Assembly (NCBI GenBank): GCA_036365515.1
Contig: CM070873.1
Coordinates: 224,331,876 to 224,395,875, forward strand
Direction of reading: 5' to 3'
Origin: Torymus aiolomorphi
Taxonomy: Eukaryota > Arthropoda > Insecta > Hymenoptera > Torymidae
DNA length: 64,000 nucleotides
Position numbers and translations under genes: made by a program. Position 1 is the stretch's first letter. Each line of letters opens with the position of its first letter. A model generated the notes under the pieces. That model was not told the DNA's origin and did not search any database. It saw only the letters and a program-made list of their open reading frames with translations. Below are positions 22,280-37,773 of the stretch, one piece after another.

Positions 22280-23708
22280 CCCGTGTAAAAAAAAAAAGTC
22301 TGGGCGAAGTCTTGCAGAAGTCTGGCTTGAAAAGTCTGGCCAAAGTCTTGCATGTCGGATGATCCTAGACTTTTTGCCAGACTTTTTATATTTTCTATTA
22401 AAGTCTTGGAAAAAATCCCCAGACTTTATCCCAGACTTTTCACTAGACTTGTCATACTGCATAAAAAGTCTGGGAAAAAATGCCCAGACTTCATCCAAGA
22501 CTTTTTACCAGACTTAGCATACAGCGTCAAAAAGCCTTGGAAAAGTGCCCAGACTTTTCGCCAGACTTTACCCCAGACTTTTTGCCAGACTTTATGGTCC
22601 GTGCATGGAGGTTAACACGCCCGGCACCTCCTACGTGAAATCGATGCTCACACTCTTCCGCTGCAATCCCATGGTCACTGCTGTCATCATCATCGTTGTC
22701 GCTGTCATCTGCAGATCTAATAATTTTTGGAGACACAAAGAGTCGGGCTTTGTAAAACTTCAACCTACAAATTGAATTTCTCACAAAGCATCTCTACTGT
22801 AAAGCAAGTAAATATTTTATAGAGAATTTTAACTTATCTGATGTTATCTCGGTGCTGTCCAGTACAGTTCCTTGTAAAAAATAGTTGCCATTACTCGGGA
22901 TTCCGGACAAATTTTGTAATCTAAACGTGTATAGCAAGATAAAAATATTTTGAAGTTCAAACAACATGAATTGAACGAAAATCGTGTGAACAATGTGACT
23001 ATAGAGTATTCTGCAACTAGTTTCAAGTTATTTATGGACCTCAAAATATTTTCAGCTCGCTACATATTTTTGCCATTCAGTTCTTCTCTATATGTATGTG
23101 TCTAGAGAAGGTGCGAAGATTTTCCACGAGAAACTGTAATGGACAACACCTAGATAATAATCAGATAAGTTAAAATTCTTAATTAAATATTTACTTGCTT
23201 TGTGAGAAATTCAATTTGTAGGTTGGAGTTTTACAAAGCCCGACTCTTTGTGTCTCCAAAAATTATTAGATCTGCAGATGACAGCGACAACGATGATGAT
23301 GACAGCAGTGACCATGGGATTGCAGCGGAAGAATGTGAGCATCGATTTCACGTAGGAGGTGCCGGACGTGTATAACCTCCATGCACGGACCATAAAGTCT
23401 GGCAAAAAGTATGGGGTAAAGTCTGGCGAAAAGTCTGGGCACTTTTCCAAGACTTTTTGGCGCTGTATGCTAAGTCTGGTAAAAAGTCTTGGATGAAGTC
23501 TGGGAATTTTTTTCCCACACTTTTTATGCAGTATGATAAGTCTAGTGAAAAGTCTTGGATAAAGTCTGGAGATTTTTTTCCAAGACTTTAATAGAAAATA
23601 TAAAAAGTCTGACAAAAAGTCTAGGATCGTCTGACATGCAAGACTTTGGCCAGACTTTTCAAGCCAGACTTCTGCAAGACTTCGCCCAGACTTTTTTTTT
23701 TACACGGG
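22280..23708. mobile_element. 1.43-kb foldback element with AAGTCTGG-repeat arms
   Basis: The arms are 22280-22873 and about 23128-23708, near-identical in reverse complement, with a unique AT-rich centre of about 255 bp. The outer ends are CCCGTGTAAAAAAAAA and TTTTTTTTTTACACGGG. The outer 320 bp of each arm is a run of irregular 12-30-bp repeats built on AAGTCTGG/CCAGACTT. The inner part of each arm (22590-22775 and 23211-23400) is non-repetitive and open in two overlapping frames. Arm differences are scattered substitutions and small indels. There is no transposase, and I could not define target duplications. Such arms would give long double-stranded RNA if transcribed. Confidence 0.8.
23211..23615 (-). 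CDS. Hypothetical 134-residue frame in the foldback's right arm
   Basis: The frame's N-terminal half is translated from the AAGTCTGG repeats (recurring PRLFTRL and CPDF peptides) and is probably meaningless. Its C-terminal part, from TSGTSYVKSMLTFFRCNP to the stop, is the non-repetitive inner-arm segment. It has a hydrophobic stretch MVTAVIIIVVAVICR and ends HKESGFVKLQPTN. The left arm keeps the same ending (22545-22775, + strand) but a 1-bp indel near 22613 changes the frame before it. The opposite strand of the same segment is also open and encodes an acidic stretch (ADDSDNDDDDSSDHG). I recognise neither. It may be a captured piece of host exon. Confidence 0.2.
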   Translation of the reverse strand: MSDFLYFLLKSWKKISRLYPRLFTRLIILHKKCGKKIPRLHPRLFTRLSIQRQKVLEKCPDFSPDFTPYFLPDFMVRAWRLYTSGTSYVKSMLTFFRCNPMVTAVIIIVVAVICRSNNFWRHKESGFVKLQPTN

Positions 23709-26700
23709 TAAACTTCTATAATAATTTAAAGTACTTAGACCCAAAACGTATAATAAAACATTTCAATACTATGATGTATATATAAAAGCTGTGAAATTAA
23801 AATTTTCTGAAATATAATTCTATACTACTTAAATGGATACTTGGTGGATAATTTCTGCTACAATAACAGCTACAATGAAAATCCCAGATTTTGTAGAAAC
23901 ATGTAAAAATTATATGAAGACTTAAAACATCAGAAACTGATAATTTTGATAATTAGTGACATAATTAACACAAATGCAGAATCGTCTGTCGTTCCTCATT
24001 CACCGAGAATTTTACGATAAATTTTATTACTGGAAAATTATCTCTGGATACATACAAATTTCATTCGAAGGACATTTAAAAACTAATATTATTTTGTTCT
24101 TTATTCCGATCAAAAGATAATATCCAGAACGAATCACACCATCTTTCCGACAATTGATGAGGACAAAGCGAAATTTTCGACCTAGCGAAAAAGTGCTCCT
24201 ACCTTCGGGAAAACAAGACAGAAAAAAGAAAATACAAAAGGCCATTTCAATGAACTATTTCTCTAGCACCAGACGACGAGGGAGTATATATATATACCGG
24301 CAAGAAGAACCTGCGCGGAATGATGCAGTATGATGCATCGCGTACTTGGCCTGCGAGCCAAATGAGTCTCGGGCAAGCACACACATACTCTCGTCTCCCC
24401 ACATACGCGCGCACGTCTCCCACGAGATCATGCCAACCCTCTTCTCTTTACCTCCCTCTCCCGCCCTTGTAAAAAGGTACGTGCAAACAACGAAGAGAAC
24501 ACTGTGGGAAAAAGCCCGCGCGTGCCCCAGAGCTAAAGTCCACGTAAGAGGATGGCTGAAATATAAAAAAAAGGGAGAGAAAGAGAATGTGGAGGTAGAG
24601 AAGGGGTGTGTGTGTGATGGATCGGGCGCAGAACTGTAGCGAATCTGGCAGCAGTCCGGAATGGAATTTCAAATTTTCGCGGCCGTGCGGAACGACCTCG
24701 CGTGGCATGCATGGCTTTTACGAGCCGCGAGCGCCGAGTCCATTTTTGATGCGGGGAGAGAAAAATGCTGCATTTTTTTCAAATTTTTGGGAGAAGAAAA
24801 ATGCATCGGCTGTGTGAGATGGCTGAATAGTGTAAGTGTAAAAAAAATTGGTGACCTGTTCTCGATATATATGCGGTGCCTGTGTTTATATACGCGCTGG
24901 AATTGTGTTACGAGGTAAAAATATCGCGGGTTATTATTATATTAATTTAGGTACTTTTCATACTGTTTCCAAGCCAGCGGCTGTCGGAAGTACGGTAGCT
25001 TTAAATATGCTTTTGTCAAATCTGGAGGAATATATTTTCAAAAAAATTAAGAAGTCTCGATACCTATACAATTTTTGAAAAATATTATTTAAAATATTGT
25101 AATTCAAATGTAATACTTTATTCATATTTTTTAAATATTTGAACATTCTAACATATATGAATCTTATGTTATGACTTGTTCAAATATCCTTTCTGACATG
25201 TACTCTCCATAACAGACCGAGACTTCATAAATATACATGCGCATATCTGGATTCAAACTGTATAACGTTCTATAATTCATAAGTGAAATTTTGGAAACGG
25301 AGTCGCAGATGTAATAGTAATGTATTCAAGAACTGATGAATTAAGTTTTAATTTTTCCAGTAATACGTACGAGGACCATTACAGTCCTTTTAGAATGTAT
25401 GCAAAAAAGATTGCGCAAAATAATTTTTGAACTTTCGCAGCTTTCCAATTCAAACTTTCAGATATAATTTTTAACTTCGAACAAGTTTCTAAAGGCTAAA
25501 AGTACTTTATAATTTTGTCAGGGAAACCTACGAATTGAAAATAACTTTACTCATAAGTAAATCTTATAGACCATTAAACAACAGAGTCCGAACAAAGTTA
25601 GATGTAAAATTACTGCTTTTGAAATAATTGCAAAAAAATGCTTGTAAAATTCAATCGGAAAATTCGAGTTATTCAGATAAATTTCAAGATAGGTAGACAG
25701 AACTCGCAGTATTCAAATCAAGAGAATAGTAGTAAAAATAGCTCCTTTTCCGCGATAAATGTTTCATGTGTATACAGCAACGGTCATGAAATTCGGATGA
25801 GAGATGCTGTCGCGAGGTGAACCCCCGTCTACGTTTACACAAATATACCTGTGGTTATGTGAATGTCGGGGAAGAGGATATCCGCATAATATCCGCAAGA
25901 GCGAAGTAGGAATATGAAGCAGTAGAATATGAGGAAGGTGGATAGCACGCGAATAAACGAAGAATACTCCGCTGATTGATTGGGGGTTCTCTGTTGCTAA
26001 GGTGGCTCAATTGGAAGTAATACATCATTTTACTGAATAATAAAAGAAACGTCTTTATAAGAATTTTCGCTATAAATAAGAAAAAACTTTTCGGGTGAAT
26101 TTTAATGGAAAATTTCTTCTTTGCATAATGTTGATACTATCTGAAAATTCAACTATAAAACATTCTATATGTACTGACGATTTATTTCAAGGAAAGTTCT
26201 TAGTGGAGATGACCCAGTTTCAGGTCAAGTAAAATTACAAACAAATTCTACTGGAAATAGTAGCATTAAACAGTGATTAATTTTATTTCCTTTTGGAATT
26301 TATTTGGAAATGCATATCATTTGATTTTGTACATAAGCTATAATTAGCGGTAGAGATTTTTCACGTGAGAAAGGAATAGATATAAAGTACAAGAATAGCA
26401 TGGATTACGATATATCTATATATCTATGCATACGAGAAATAAGAAAAGATAATAGGAACAAAAGGTATGCATATATAGTAATTCCTGTTATTCTCATGAT
26501 TTGTATCTGTTCTTTTTTTTTTCAAGAAGAATGATAAATACAGTATATATTGAATAATAGATCTTATCGGATTAGGCACCATATTTAAATCCTTTACACT
26601 CTCTTAAAATAAAATAAAAACGAAACTTCTCGCCCCTTAATAAACTATGAAAATTATCGCGACTGAATTTTCTCAAATCACATAGGCCGCCAGGCAGTTG

Positions 26701-27787
26701 TAAACTTAATGCGGCCCTATTATTTAAATCCTGCAGTACTCATTCCGTAGCGCTCATAATTCGTGCGCCTCGTGTTCGAAAACGCGAGGAGAAGGAAGAT
26801 CAGAGGGTGGAAGATTCGCGCAAGGCGGTAAATCCCCCAGTGGAGCGCTAGGGGCGTTCGGTAAATTTTTCTTCATGCATATGTAGATCGCGCTGAGGAG
26901 GAAGGAAGTTGCAGGAGCCGCCGACGCGGCAAGTGACCGCCGCCGCAGTAGTTTCCAGATGAGATTCTCGCTCGGGCGATTTAAGGGCTCGCGCGGAGCG
27001 AGAAGATCCCGGCGGATCGTTAAATAAATCGTCGGCGTGGCTGGGTTCGCTGTTACCGCTGGGATCTTGTGAGTGTGGGTGGGAGAGGGAGAGAGGAGGT
27101 AGGCGAATGAAATATAGTAAATGAGAGGAGAATGTATGCGAGAGATGTATTGCAGGGGCACGTGCTGAGGTGGGTAGCGATAGGATTTTACAGCTTGAGG
27201 ATAATCTGATATGAAAGCCGTACGTGGATGTATGAATTCGAACTGTTGCACCGTTTTATTTATGTAATCAAAATTCAACTGAATTCGTGATTTGAAGATG
27301 AACAGTATAGAACAGGTGTATTACTTAAATAGAAAGTATAAAGTTTAATTGGAGTTTGTCATTAAGGTGTAAAAAAAGTTGCCGTACGTAGCAGTGAGAA
27401 AATTTGCTCAACGAGGTCAACTAATCATTTGTTACTAAAAACAACAAGTCTTGTTGGTTTTGCCAACAAGCTAATAGCTAGGTTAAACTTCGGTAGAAAA
27501 GTAAATACATTGTTACCATAACAAATTTTTTCGCCACGTTAAAAAAATTGTATGCATACCCGCTTCATTTATTTTGTCCTAACAAGTGTTGATATTCTAT
27601 AGAGACGCCACTTTTTGAAAAAGTTAATGTTTTTGCAGCGAAATAAAACACTGTAATATACTTTATTTTTTAAAACAAAAGAAAAATCATTATTTAATTT
27701 AAAATAACTTTAGCCACGACGAAAACGCTTTGTGGTACATACGTGTTTTATATTTTATTCTTTTTGAAATTGAACTAAATTGCCTTT
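23709..27787. other. Non-coding; no gene recognised
   Basis: AT-rich with a CpG/GAGA-type patch at 24240-24820 and another at 26750-27130. The longest frame (26754-27278, minus, 174 residues) is proline-, serine- and leucine-rich without a domain. CAAGTCTTGTTGGTTTTGCCAACAAG at 27440-27470 contains small inverted repeats. Confidence 0.4.
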
Positions 27788-28018
27788 TACACTAAAAAAA
27801 CAAATTTTGTAAAAATTACTATACTGTTTGATAAAGCTACCACAAATTGCAAAAAAACCCAAAAAATTACTATACCTTACAGTAAATTTTACAGTACTTA
27901 TAGTAAATTTTCCTACCTTTCTAGCAAAATTTCTTAGAAAGTATAGTTATATTTTGAGTTTTTACAGTTTGTGGTGGCTTTTCCAGAAAGTATAGTAATT
28001 TTTACTATTCTCAGTGTA
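27788..28018. mobile_element. 231-bp MITE with TACACT...AGTGTA ends
   Basis: The two halves are inverted. AAAAATTACTATACT, then GCTACCACAAATTGCAAAAA on the left, mirrors TTTTTACAGTTTGTGGTGGC, then AGTATAGTAATTTTTACT on the right. The right terminus TTCTCAGTGTA and left TACACTAAAAA diverge a little. Same end type as 7483, 16380 and 51063. Confidence 0.7.
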
Positions 28019-29369
28019 CATTTCAGAATTAAATTTAGTTAAGGACTTCTTTGTAAGAGCTTATAATGCACAACTGGTTTCTATAACAAAGAGGTTTAAC
28101 AATTTAACGTTAACATCTTAATTTTCCCTTTTTAGTGTTAATGATTATTATGCAAAAAAATATCACTCTTTTTCAGGCGTTGATGCCTCATTGCTAGACT
28201 TTTCCGTCCAAAGTTTCATTATACAATATGAAAGGTACTATTCTATGTTATGTAAATTTTCTTTTATACAGCCTTGTATTTGCATGTGCAAGAGCTTACG
28301 GGTTAAAAGTAACCGCAAAACTTTTAATCTGAAAAAACTTGGAGTACTTAAAAGAAATTTACACAAGAGTATTGTTCCAAAAATATCCTTGATAATAGAT
28401 GAATTATTGTACGAATAATTCATAAATATACGTAATTTTTTATTGTAATTAACTCCATTACTTTTTAGCAAGTTTCCACGTTATTTCACCTTTTGAAAAA
28501 TAATTTTTAAACAAGTCCATTCAAAACTATAATTATAAGGGCTACTACAGCGCTCGTTACAGAGCAAGTACTTAATTAATTTTTTGATACGCGAAAAAAG
28601 AAACTTGTAATTCCGTTTAATTATCGACATTCCCTCTTTAAACCTGAACATTCGACCGACTATACTGGAAAAATCTGAAATAGTCCAGTCGGAAATTCAA
28701 GAGCGAGCATTTTCCCGAGCCGCCGCTTCTCTAACTTGGTTCACTTATCGACTCTTCGGCGTAACTACCAGCGTCTGGCGCATTAAATCCCCCTAAGTTT
28801 TCTCCCCCAGGGGCGGGCGAATTTCGTCGCCAGCCGAGCGCCTCATAACTTCCCCTTTATTACGGCGTTTCTTTCCTCTCTTCCTCTCTCTGCTTCGCAG
28901 GAGATGAGCGGATCGAGGAAGATATCGCGCGGACGCCGAAAGGAGGAGTCTCGCCCACGGCGGGGGACAGAGGTAACCGCGGATAACCCACTTGCCACGA
29001 CTATGCGGCGCTGGCCTGCGGCGCTTCGAATCCGCTCGGCACTCGCTCGCGTTCGCAACTGTGCTGGTAAGCCTGAATTGTGAGTGTAGAGAAGAAAGGA
29101 AGAGAGGAATCGTTGGGGTTTGTGAAAAATTAGGTGGATTTTCTTTTATTCTTTTAGATGTGATATATGTAATTGTGTTATATGTAGTTAGTGTTTTATT
29201 GGTTTTCAGCGTGAATTCATGATATTATCATGAACTATTTCACAGTATTTGTATAAGTAGAACAAATCAACTATAGCGCGACATGTCGATCAATATCGTT
29301 TGTTTCACAGCTGCTTTCACGTCGCACTTCCTATCGTATTTTTCATGAGTTTTGTTTACTTTAAATCAA
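28019..29369. other. Non-coding; candidate small exon at 28,901
   Basis: AT-rich to about 28600, then CpG-rich to 29060. Apart from the splice-flanked 72-bp segment listed separately, nothing coding is supported. Confidence 0.35.
28901..28972 (+). other. Possible 72-bp orphan exon
   Basis: A strong pyrimidine tract and TTCGCAG acceptor (28881-28900) is followed by 72 bases and a donor GGTAACC (GT at 28973). The segment is a multiple of three and open in two frames; one gives DERIEEDIARTPKGG and the other EMSGSRKISRGRR. A cassette exon of a gene whose other exons are outside the window is possible, and so is chance. Confidence 0.15.
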
Positions 29370-29531
29370 CCCTGCTTGAAAATCGTCTATTTTTCTCCCA
29401 TTTGTAAAACGGGTTTTCGAACATTTTCTAGCCATTTTCTGGCGAGTTGACCGAAATCACCATAAAATGGCTAGAAAATGTGCGAAAAATCTTTTCAGAA
29501 ATGGGAGAAAAATGGACGATTTCTAGCAGGG
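29370..29531. mobile_element. 162-bp palindromic MITE (CCCTG family), copy 1
   Basis: CCCTGCTTGAAAATCGTC opens and GGACGATTTCTAGCAGGG closes. TTTTTCTCCCATTTGT and TTTCTAGCCATTTTC on the left mirror ATGGCTAGAAAATG and AATGGGAGAAAAA on the right. It is almost entirely one hairpin. A second copy is at 58443. Confidence 0.8.
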
Positions 29532-31617
29532 AACTTTGAATTACAATTTGAAAAACTCGAAAATCTGTAATATCTCCAAGCACCACCTGTACATTATTCA
29601 TTGAATGGAATGTTTACTTAGTTTTTAATAGTTAAACAATCGCAGAAACATAAAGCAACTACACTCTTCGCTTTATATTCGCGAGTAAACATCCGAACGA
29701 CCACTAAAAGCTCTCTCTTCCATCTCTCCAACAGGCGTGCATCACGAAGCGCAACGAATTCACTAATTTTTAATTACACCTGCGCGCCCAACTCGGCCCG
29801 CACTTTCATTGCCCGCCGTAAACTCTGTAAACGCGCGGGCGCGCAGTTGCTCCCGTTATTTACAAAATAGACCCATAACTCTCGAGTGAATAAAAGAAGG
29901 ACACGAGGAAAACGGGAGAGAGCAGCGCTCTGGAGCTCGTAATAACCGCGCGAGAAAAATCCAATATCGCGGCTGGCGGCGGCATGTTAATCATTGCACT
30001 TTGAGTTTGTTGATAAAGTGATAAGCCCAGGTGCGCTTTACCTCTCTACGGCCAACTTTCGCCGTCTCTCCCTCTCTCGAAGAAAGAACAAGTAGACGGG
30101 AAGAGAGGGGGAAGTGTGTGGCCCAGCTCTTGAATTCTCCATATATACATGTATATACGCAGGAAGAGCGAGGGAGGAAAGTGACTCCGCGAGGAGCTGA
30201 AAGAGCTTCAGCTATTCGTCACGTCCTACGGGCTCGATCAAAGTTTCAAACTGGCGCGCGACGAATAAGCTACGTCGGCACTCAGGCGCCGCCGCCTACC
30301 AAGTTTTACGATTAGTTTCGGCGAGGGGCCGCCGGTTTTGCGAGAGGAAGGTATAAGGCTAAATACGGGCCAGTCGGGCGTTTTAGAAGAAGTATACAGC
30401 TGGCGAAAGTGGCAAGTGTAAAGACGCCGCGAAGAAGCTGGTTTGTACCCCCGTTCGCGTGAAGAGTTTTGCGAAACGGTTCGTCAAGTTTTGCGGCGGC
30501 CAAAATGTATACGTTGACAGAATTCGTTTTCTTCTTTTTCTTTTTTTTTTAGCTTTCTACCCTCGACAGTGATTGCAGGTTTTATACACGTTCCGTAAAA
30601 TTTTGATAGAATTATTTTGCTCGCGGCGAAAAGTATTTCCAGTTTCTTGAATACTACTTCAAAGAGTTAAACTCGAAAGTTTTAAAATAACTGAGTTAAT
30701 AAAACTCTGTCTGCAAGAATGTGTTTGATCTATAAAATTTAAGATTAAATTAAACAAAGTTTTTATGTGCTGCCACTCTCAGTATTAAAATGTTTTTGCA
30801 TTCCAAGATAAAATATACTGCAATATCATAATATAATTACGTGAGACTTATTTCAATTTTGATTTAATCATCAAAAGTTGTGCATGGCAATAATTTGTCT
30901 TGGTTGTAAAACCAACATTATCACGAACTTTCGACACCATTATCCTCTCTCGTCCGTTTTCCAGTCTTACAGGCCCGTAATGGCACGATCGCTTTTATCT
31001 ACCCTCACTCCTAACCTCCAGCCGGATTTTATGCACTTTTACAAAAAGTTATGCATTTGCCGAAGGAACTTGGGCGGAAGCTGATTTATAAAGTGATTTT
31101 CGGGTCGCTAGAGCTGCACATAACCCCCACAAATTTAGGAAAATTCAAGCTAGAACACTGATGATTTTTCGAATACGTTTTATCGCTATTTATGATTGTG
31201 GATAAAATAGTTTTTTAACAGAGTTTACGTAAAAGAATTATAATTGTAAAATCTTTTATTACGAAATGATGTTTTATCTGGAAAATAATTTACTAGAAAA
31301 GATTTGGAAAACAAGTTTACGCAATAAATTTTCTTTCCTCTGTTTTTGAGTATCAGAAAACTGAAGGAGAGAAAAATAAAATAATACAATATTGATCATC
31401 GAAACCTTTCCTAAGAAACCGTAAACCCCGCCAATCACTAAGAATAATTAAACAACAAAACGTCGGCTGCGAACTCGATATCAAGCGAACAGAGAACTGA
31501 CCGCCCCCTTCTTTTCCTCTAAAACCGAAAGTCCAATAAACCTTAAAAGCTCGGGCGTGCAATCGCTTACCGCATTTGTTTCTCGCGTGCCCGCTCGAGG
31601 GTGAAAGCGAGAGACAT
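29532..31617. other. Non-coding; CpG-rich 29800-30500
   Basis: GGCGGCGG/GCGCG patches with GAGAG-rich purine runs resemble 5'-flanking sequence, but no transcript features can be fixed. Frames at 30031-30503 overlap on both strands and carry no domain. Confidence 0.35.

Positions 31618-33646
<2,029 letters not shown>

Positions 33647-33736
<90 letters not shown>
33647..33736 (+). repeat. (CT)n microsatellite, interrupted
   Basis: CT repeats of about 43 and 34 bases are separated by TTCTCTTTCTG. Confidence 0.95.
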
Positions 33737-33738
<2 letters not shown>

Positions 33739-36700
33739 CCAAAAAGAGGTAGGGAGAAAAGCTCCTTGTATAAGTTCGCAGTAGCGCACGACGCACAGGA
33801 CCGATAAAGAAAACTTGCCCGGGTTTCACAGCGTCGGCGGCCGCGGTTTCCAACCCCCCGGCAACAGCACCTCGACGAAAGTGTATACAACCCCTCGCAC
33901 GCATATCCGCACGGGTTTCTTTCCTCCTCCTTATATACTCTCGCGCTCGCAGTGGAAATACACGCGCCGCGCGCGGCACCTCGCCAAACTTTTCGCGAGC
34001 ATTACGCGCGACGAAACAAAAGCTCGCGAATAACAAACTAATACAATAAAAACGGACGAGTGGCGCGGGTAAAAAGTTCCTCCGCTGTCTCTATCTTTCG
34101 TCTCCTCGGTGGCTAAAAAACCCCGCTCTCGCCCTCTACCCGTGTTGTAGAGCGAGTGGCTAATGCTATTATGCAAATTCCTATTAAGGCTGTATCCTAG
34201 CTTGCGCGTCCGCAGTCGGGTACCCCTCGAGAAACTCCTCGCTCATAATCGTTTTCCTTCCGGCAGCCACGAGTGGAGAAGGGTTGGAGGATGTATTGAA
34301 AAAGAAGGAGAAGGGTGATGGGGAAATATTTTTTTTTATGAATGGATGAGGAAATTTGAAAGAGGGATGTGTGATTCTTTTAGTCTGAATTGAAAGATGT
34401 ACTGAAAAAAACATTTTCAATTTTGATTAGAGAGAAAAGTAGTTTTTTAATAGCGCGAAGGTGTCAGAAAAAAACGGATTTTTAGAAAGCTGCAGATCTT
34501 TGATTATTAGTGGTTCTATAATAAAGAAGAAACTTCGCTGTTGAATAGTATAGTCGATTAGTTTTTATAAAATTATATAGAGACTGCTCAGGAATGCATA
34601 AATACGATTTATAAATAATTTGTATTTTAATCCACCTCAACCAGTTAATAATAAAGTTGGGCTACTTCATTATTTAAGCAGTACTAAATTGAATTTTCGA
34701 TCGCTCGGTATACCAACCAAAGTTGACGGATCGTATATCCACAAATAGCGTTGGCTTCTATAATTCAGGCATTGCGCGAATCTCTAATATCTCGAAATGA
34801 TCTGTATTAAAAACTTGCTCATATTCAATTATAACTTTTCTAAAGCATAAAAACCTTTATAAAATTGATATATATCACATGATGAAGTTGCGACTTCGGT
34901 CTTTCAAATTTATCCGGCGCCGACTCGCAGACTTGTCCTCGAAACGAAATAATGTCAAGCATCAATATTGGATCATGTCAATTTTCCGTGCACGCGTGCG
35001 CGCCCGCTCTAATATCGATCCAATTATTTTTTAAACGACCGAAGAGATACAGCGCGCATGGCGACAAAGTTATTATTAAACATCCGTACAGCTCGAAAGC
35101 GAATCGACCCAGTTACCGCCCGCCTGACGCACGTGCAGACTATCTTATTCGCCTTAACGAAAAGGAAGACCAAAAAAAAAAGAAAAAAGAAAATCCCGCG
35201 TGCAGAATTAATCGTGACTTTGAATTATTCAAAGGCCCACTCGTGTATTATCAACCGGCGCCTAAGTGCCATTAGCCGCGGCATAATTAGCTTCATTATC
35301 CTAAAGATCTCCTTTAAAGACTCTCTCCTCCTTTCCCGCCTAACCGCCAGTCTCGCGCGCCACACCGTCCGCCAACCTTAATTACAATTTTTTTGTTCTA
35401 CCACGCGCGCTGCTCTTTAAACTCCAGCGCAACAAAAATCGCATCGCTCTCGAAAGACAAGCCGCGCATGGGCGAGTGGCAAAATTACGAAAGAGTGGGA
35501 GGGAGAGAGAGAAGCAGAGCGATGAGGTACGGCGCCAGTAACGTGAGCGGAATGTCCGGCGAGGTAGTTACCATAATCGCACAGCCCCGGGGAGCGTGGG
35601 CGCGTGTGCGCGAGCGCAGAGTTATGGGTGTGGAGGGTTGAGAGAGGGAGAGCAATTAGGACAATTAACCTTTTGCCCCTGCGGCCGCACGCGAAAATGC
35701 AAAATTGGATTTGGTCCCGGGCTGAAAGGCCCATCAGCGCGGATATGAAAGAGTCGGCCGGCTGCGCTTAATTAGCTTTGGCCGCCCGCGGATTATACGC
35801 GAAAGTGCAAAGGACGATGTGGCGATGGAAAAGAGAGGCAGAGAGAGAAGGGGAGAGGGTATGGAAGAGAGTGTGCGCAAATGCGTGATATAGCAGCGTG
35901 TGTGTCTTTGAACGAGCGCCGGAAAATCATCAGCGTGTGATCGGCCAGTCGGAAGGACGCGATCGAGTCGCCGTGCGCGCCAGTTTCCAAAGAGGAATTG
36001 GAGTGATCGAGAAGTTTCCAGGGCAATACGCGGAATGGAAATTTTTTTCGCTGCCCCCCCCCTTACTTTCCTATACCCCGCCGCGAGCTATTGAAAGACG
36101 AAATTGGAAAGGAATTTTTTATTGCGATTTGGAAACTGTGTTCTTGTTGTTTTCCCTTCCGTCACTGTGAGAATGCTAAATTGATTTCTCAGTTTCTAGT
36201 GAAAGCAAAGCTCTGGTATAAAATAAGGACGAACTTTTAAAGCAGTCATTGTCTTTCTTCCTAAATGAGAAAAAGGTTTGTACTATTATAGTAATTTAAA
36301 GGATATTTTTCTAAAATTTTAGCGATGAATTACTGAATATTTCTAATCGCTTTTAAAATAGTGACTTCTAACATCAATTTACATGCCGAGGAATAATATC
36401 GCGTTTGCTCAGCAAAAAAGATTACTTTCATCAACCGAACAAATCTTCTCCGAATCAAACGGATATTTTTATTTGTCCGAGCAGTTTAGTCCTTTGACTA
36501 TACTTGCCATCGACGAGTTAAAAAATTCACATCCGCACTCAGCCCGTCGCTTTTCCGGCCTCTCCATCCTAGGCACGCCCCTTTGATGCTTTTACGCGAA
36601 CGCGACGCTCACGTACGCGAAATGGATTACATCCCTGTAAAGCTATTCCACTTGCGCGCAGCCGCGTTCAAATTGTGCTCTCGATATTTTTAATATCACC

Positions 36701-37773
36701 CTGGCCTCCTCCCTCCTCCCTATAGCCGATATACCGACATTTTAAAAGTCGACTCGCACAAGCGCCGCGTTTTAACGGAAGCTGCATTTTCGAGCAATAC
36801 ACTTAATAAACATACCTCGTATAAAAAAAAAATGATTCGTCCTTTTTCCGAGGAGCGCGATTAAAGTGTATAATATAGCAGATGTGTGTATCGGGAGGGC
36901 GAAGAAACATAAAATTGCGCTCGTTAGGCGCGTCGGGCGTGCACAACATTTTCGCGGGGACTCTTCAATTTACTTTGCCTTCCTTTGATTTATTTGCGAG
37001 CGCTGCGTTCGCACTATCGCTCGTTATCGTCCGTGGCAGACGAGCTAGTGAGAAAAACGCGTCGGAGAGCGAGAGGCAGCTCAGACGAGCATTGCCAAGT
37101 AAACTAATGGCCGCTCGTACGAAGTAGACGAGCGATCTTTGAGTACTTGTCTTATTTTTCATTAGGGAAAATTACGGCTCGGCTTTTACAGAATATCATT
37201 TTATGAGTTTTTTTTGCATAAGAGGAAAATTTGTTTGGTGAAATGAAAGTTTTAAGAAAACGCATATACATGGAAAATATTATAAAAGAAAATAAGAAGA
37301 AGATGGCTCTGGTGAGAAATTAAATTTCAGTACGTTCTCTACTTGCTATATATAGTCACAGCAAAAATTTCAAAAGCAAGAGCACATGTATATGAGCGTG
37401 CTTTGTTTTCTTTGAGGCGAAAGGTTATACTATCGCGACAGACTTTACCCCCACCCACCGCCGCCTCCGCCTGTGTTCCTTAGTATTGCCGTGCGGCATC
37501 GTGGATAATCCAACGAAATAGGTGATATTTAAATGAATTTATTTTTAAAAAAATATACCGCTAGGCATTCCCGTCGCCTTTCAACTGCATTCTTAATAGA
37601 GTTCTGCATCATCACCTCGTTTTTTAGGAAGATATAATACATTTTTTTCTATAGTGAATACAAACGTTGGTTGGCTGCACAATCTCTCTATGCTACATAG
37701 GTGTTAAAATATATAAGTAGTGATATTCATAGCCTATGGTTCAAGTTTCTAATCTCTCAATAGAACAATTTTC
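33737..37773. other. Non-coding; long CpG-rich and AT-rich alternation
   Basis: CpG-rich stretches at 33780-34050, 35280-36030 and 36600-37110 alternate with AT-rich ones. TTAATTAGC near 35768 and GCATAATTAGC near 35280 are homeodomain-like cores. Overlapping frames on both strands are without domains. Confidence 0.35.

Noticed and set aside
26754..27278. 174-residue frame on the minus strand
   Set aside because: No recognisable domain, signal or splice context. The proline- and serine-rich composition follows local GC content.
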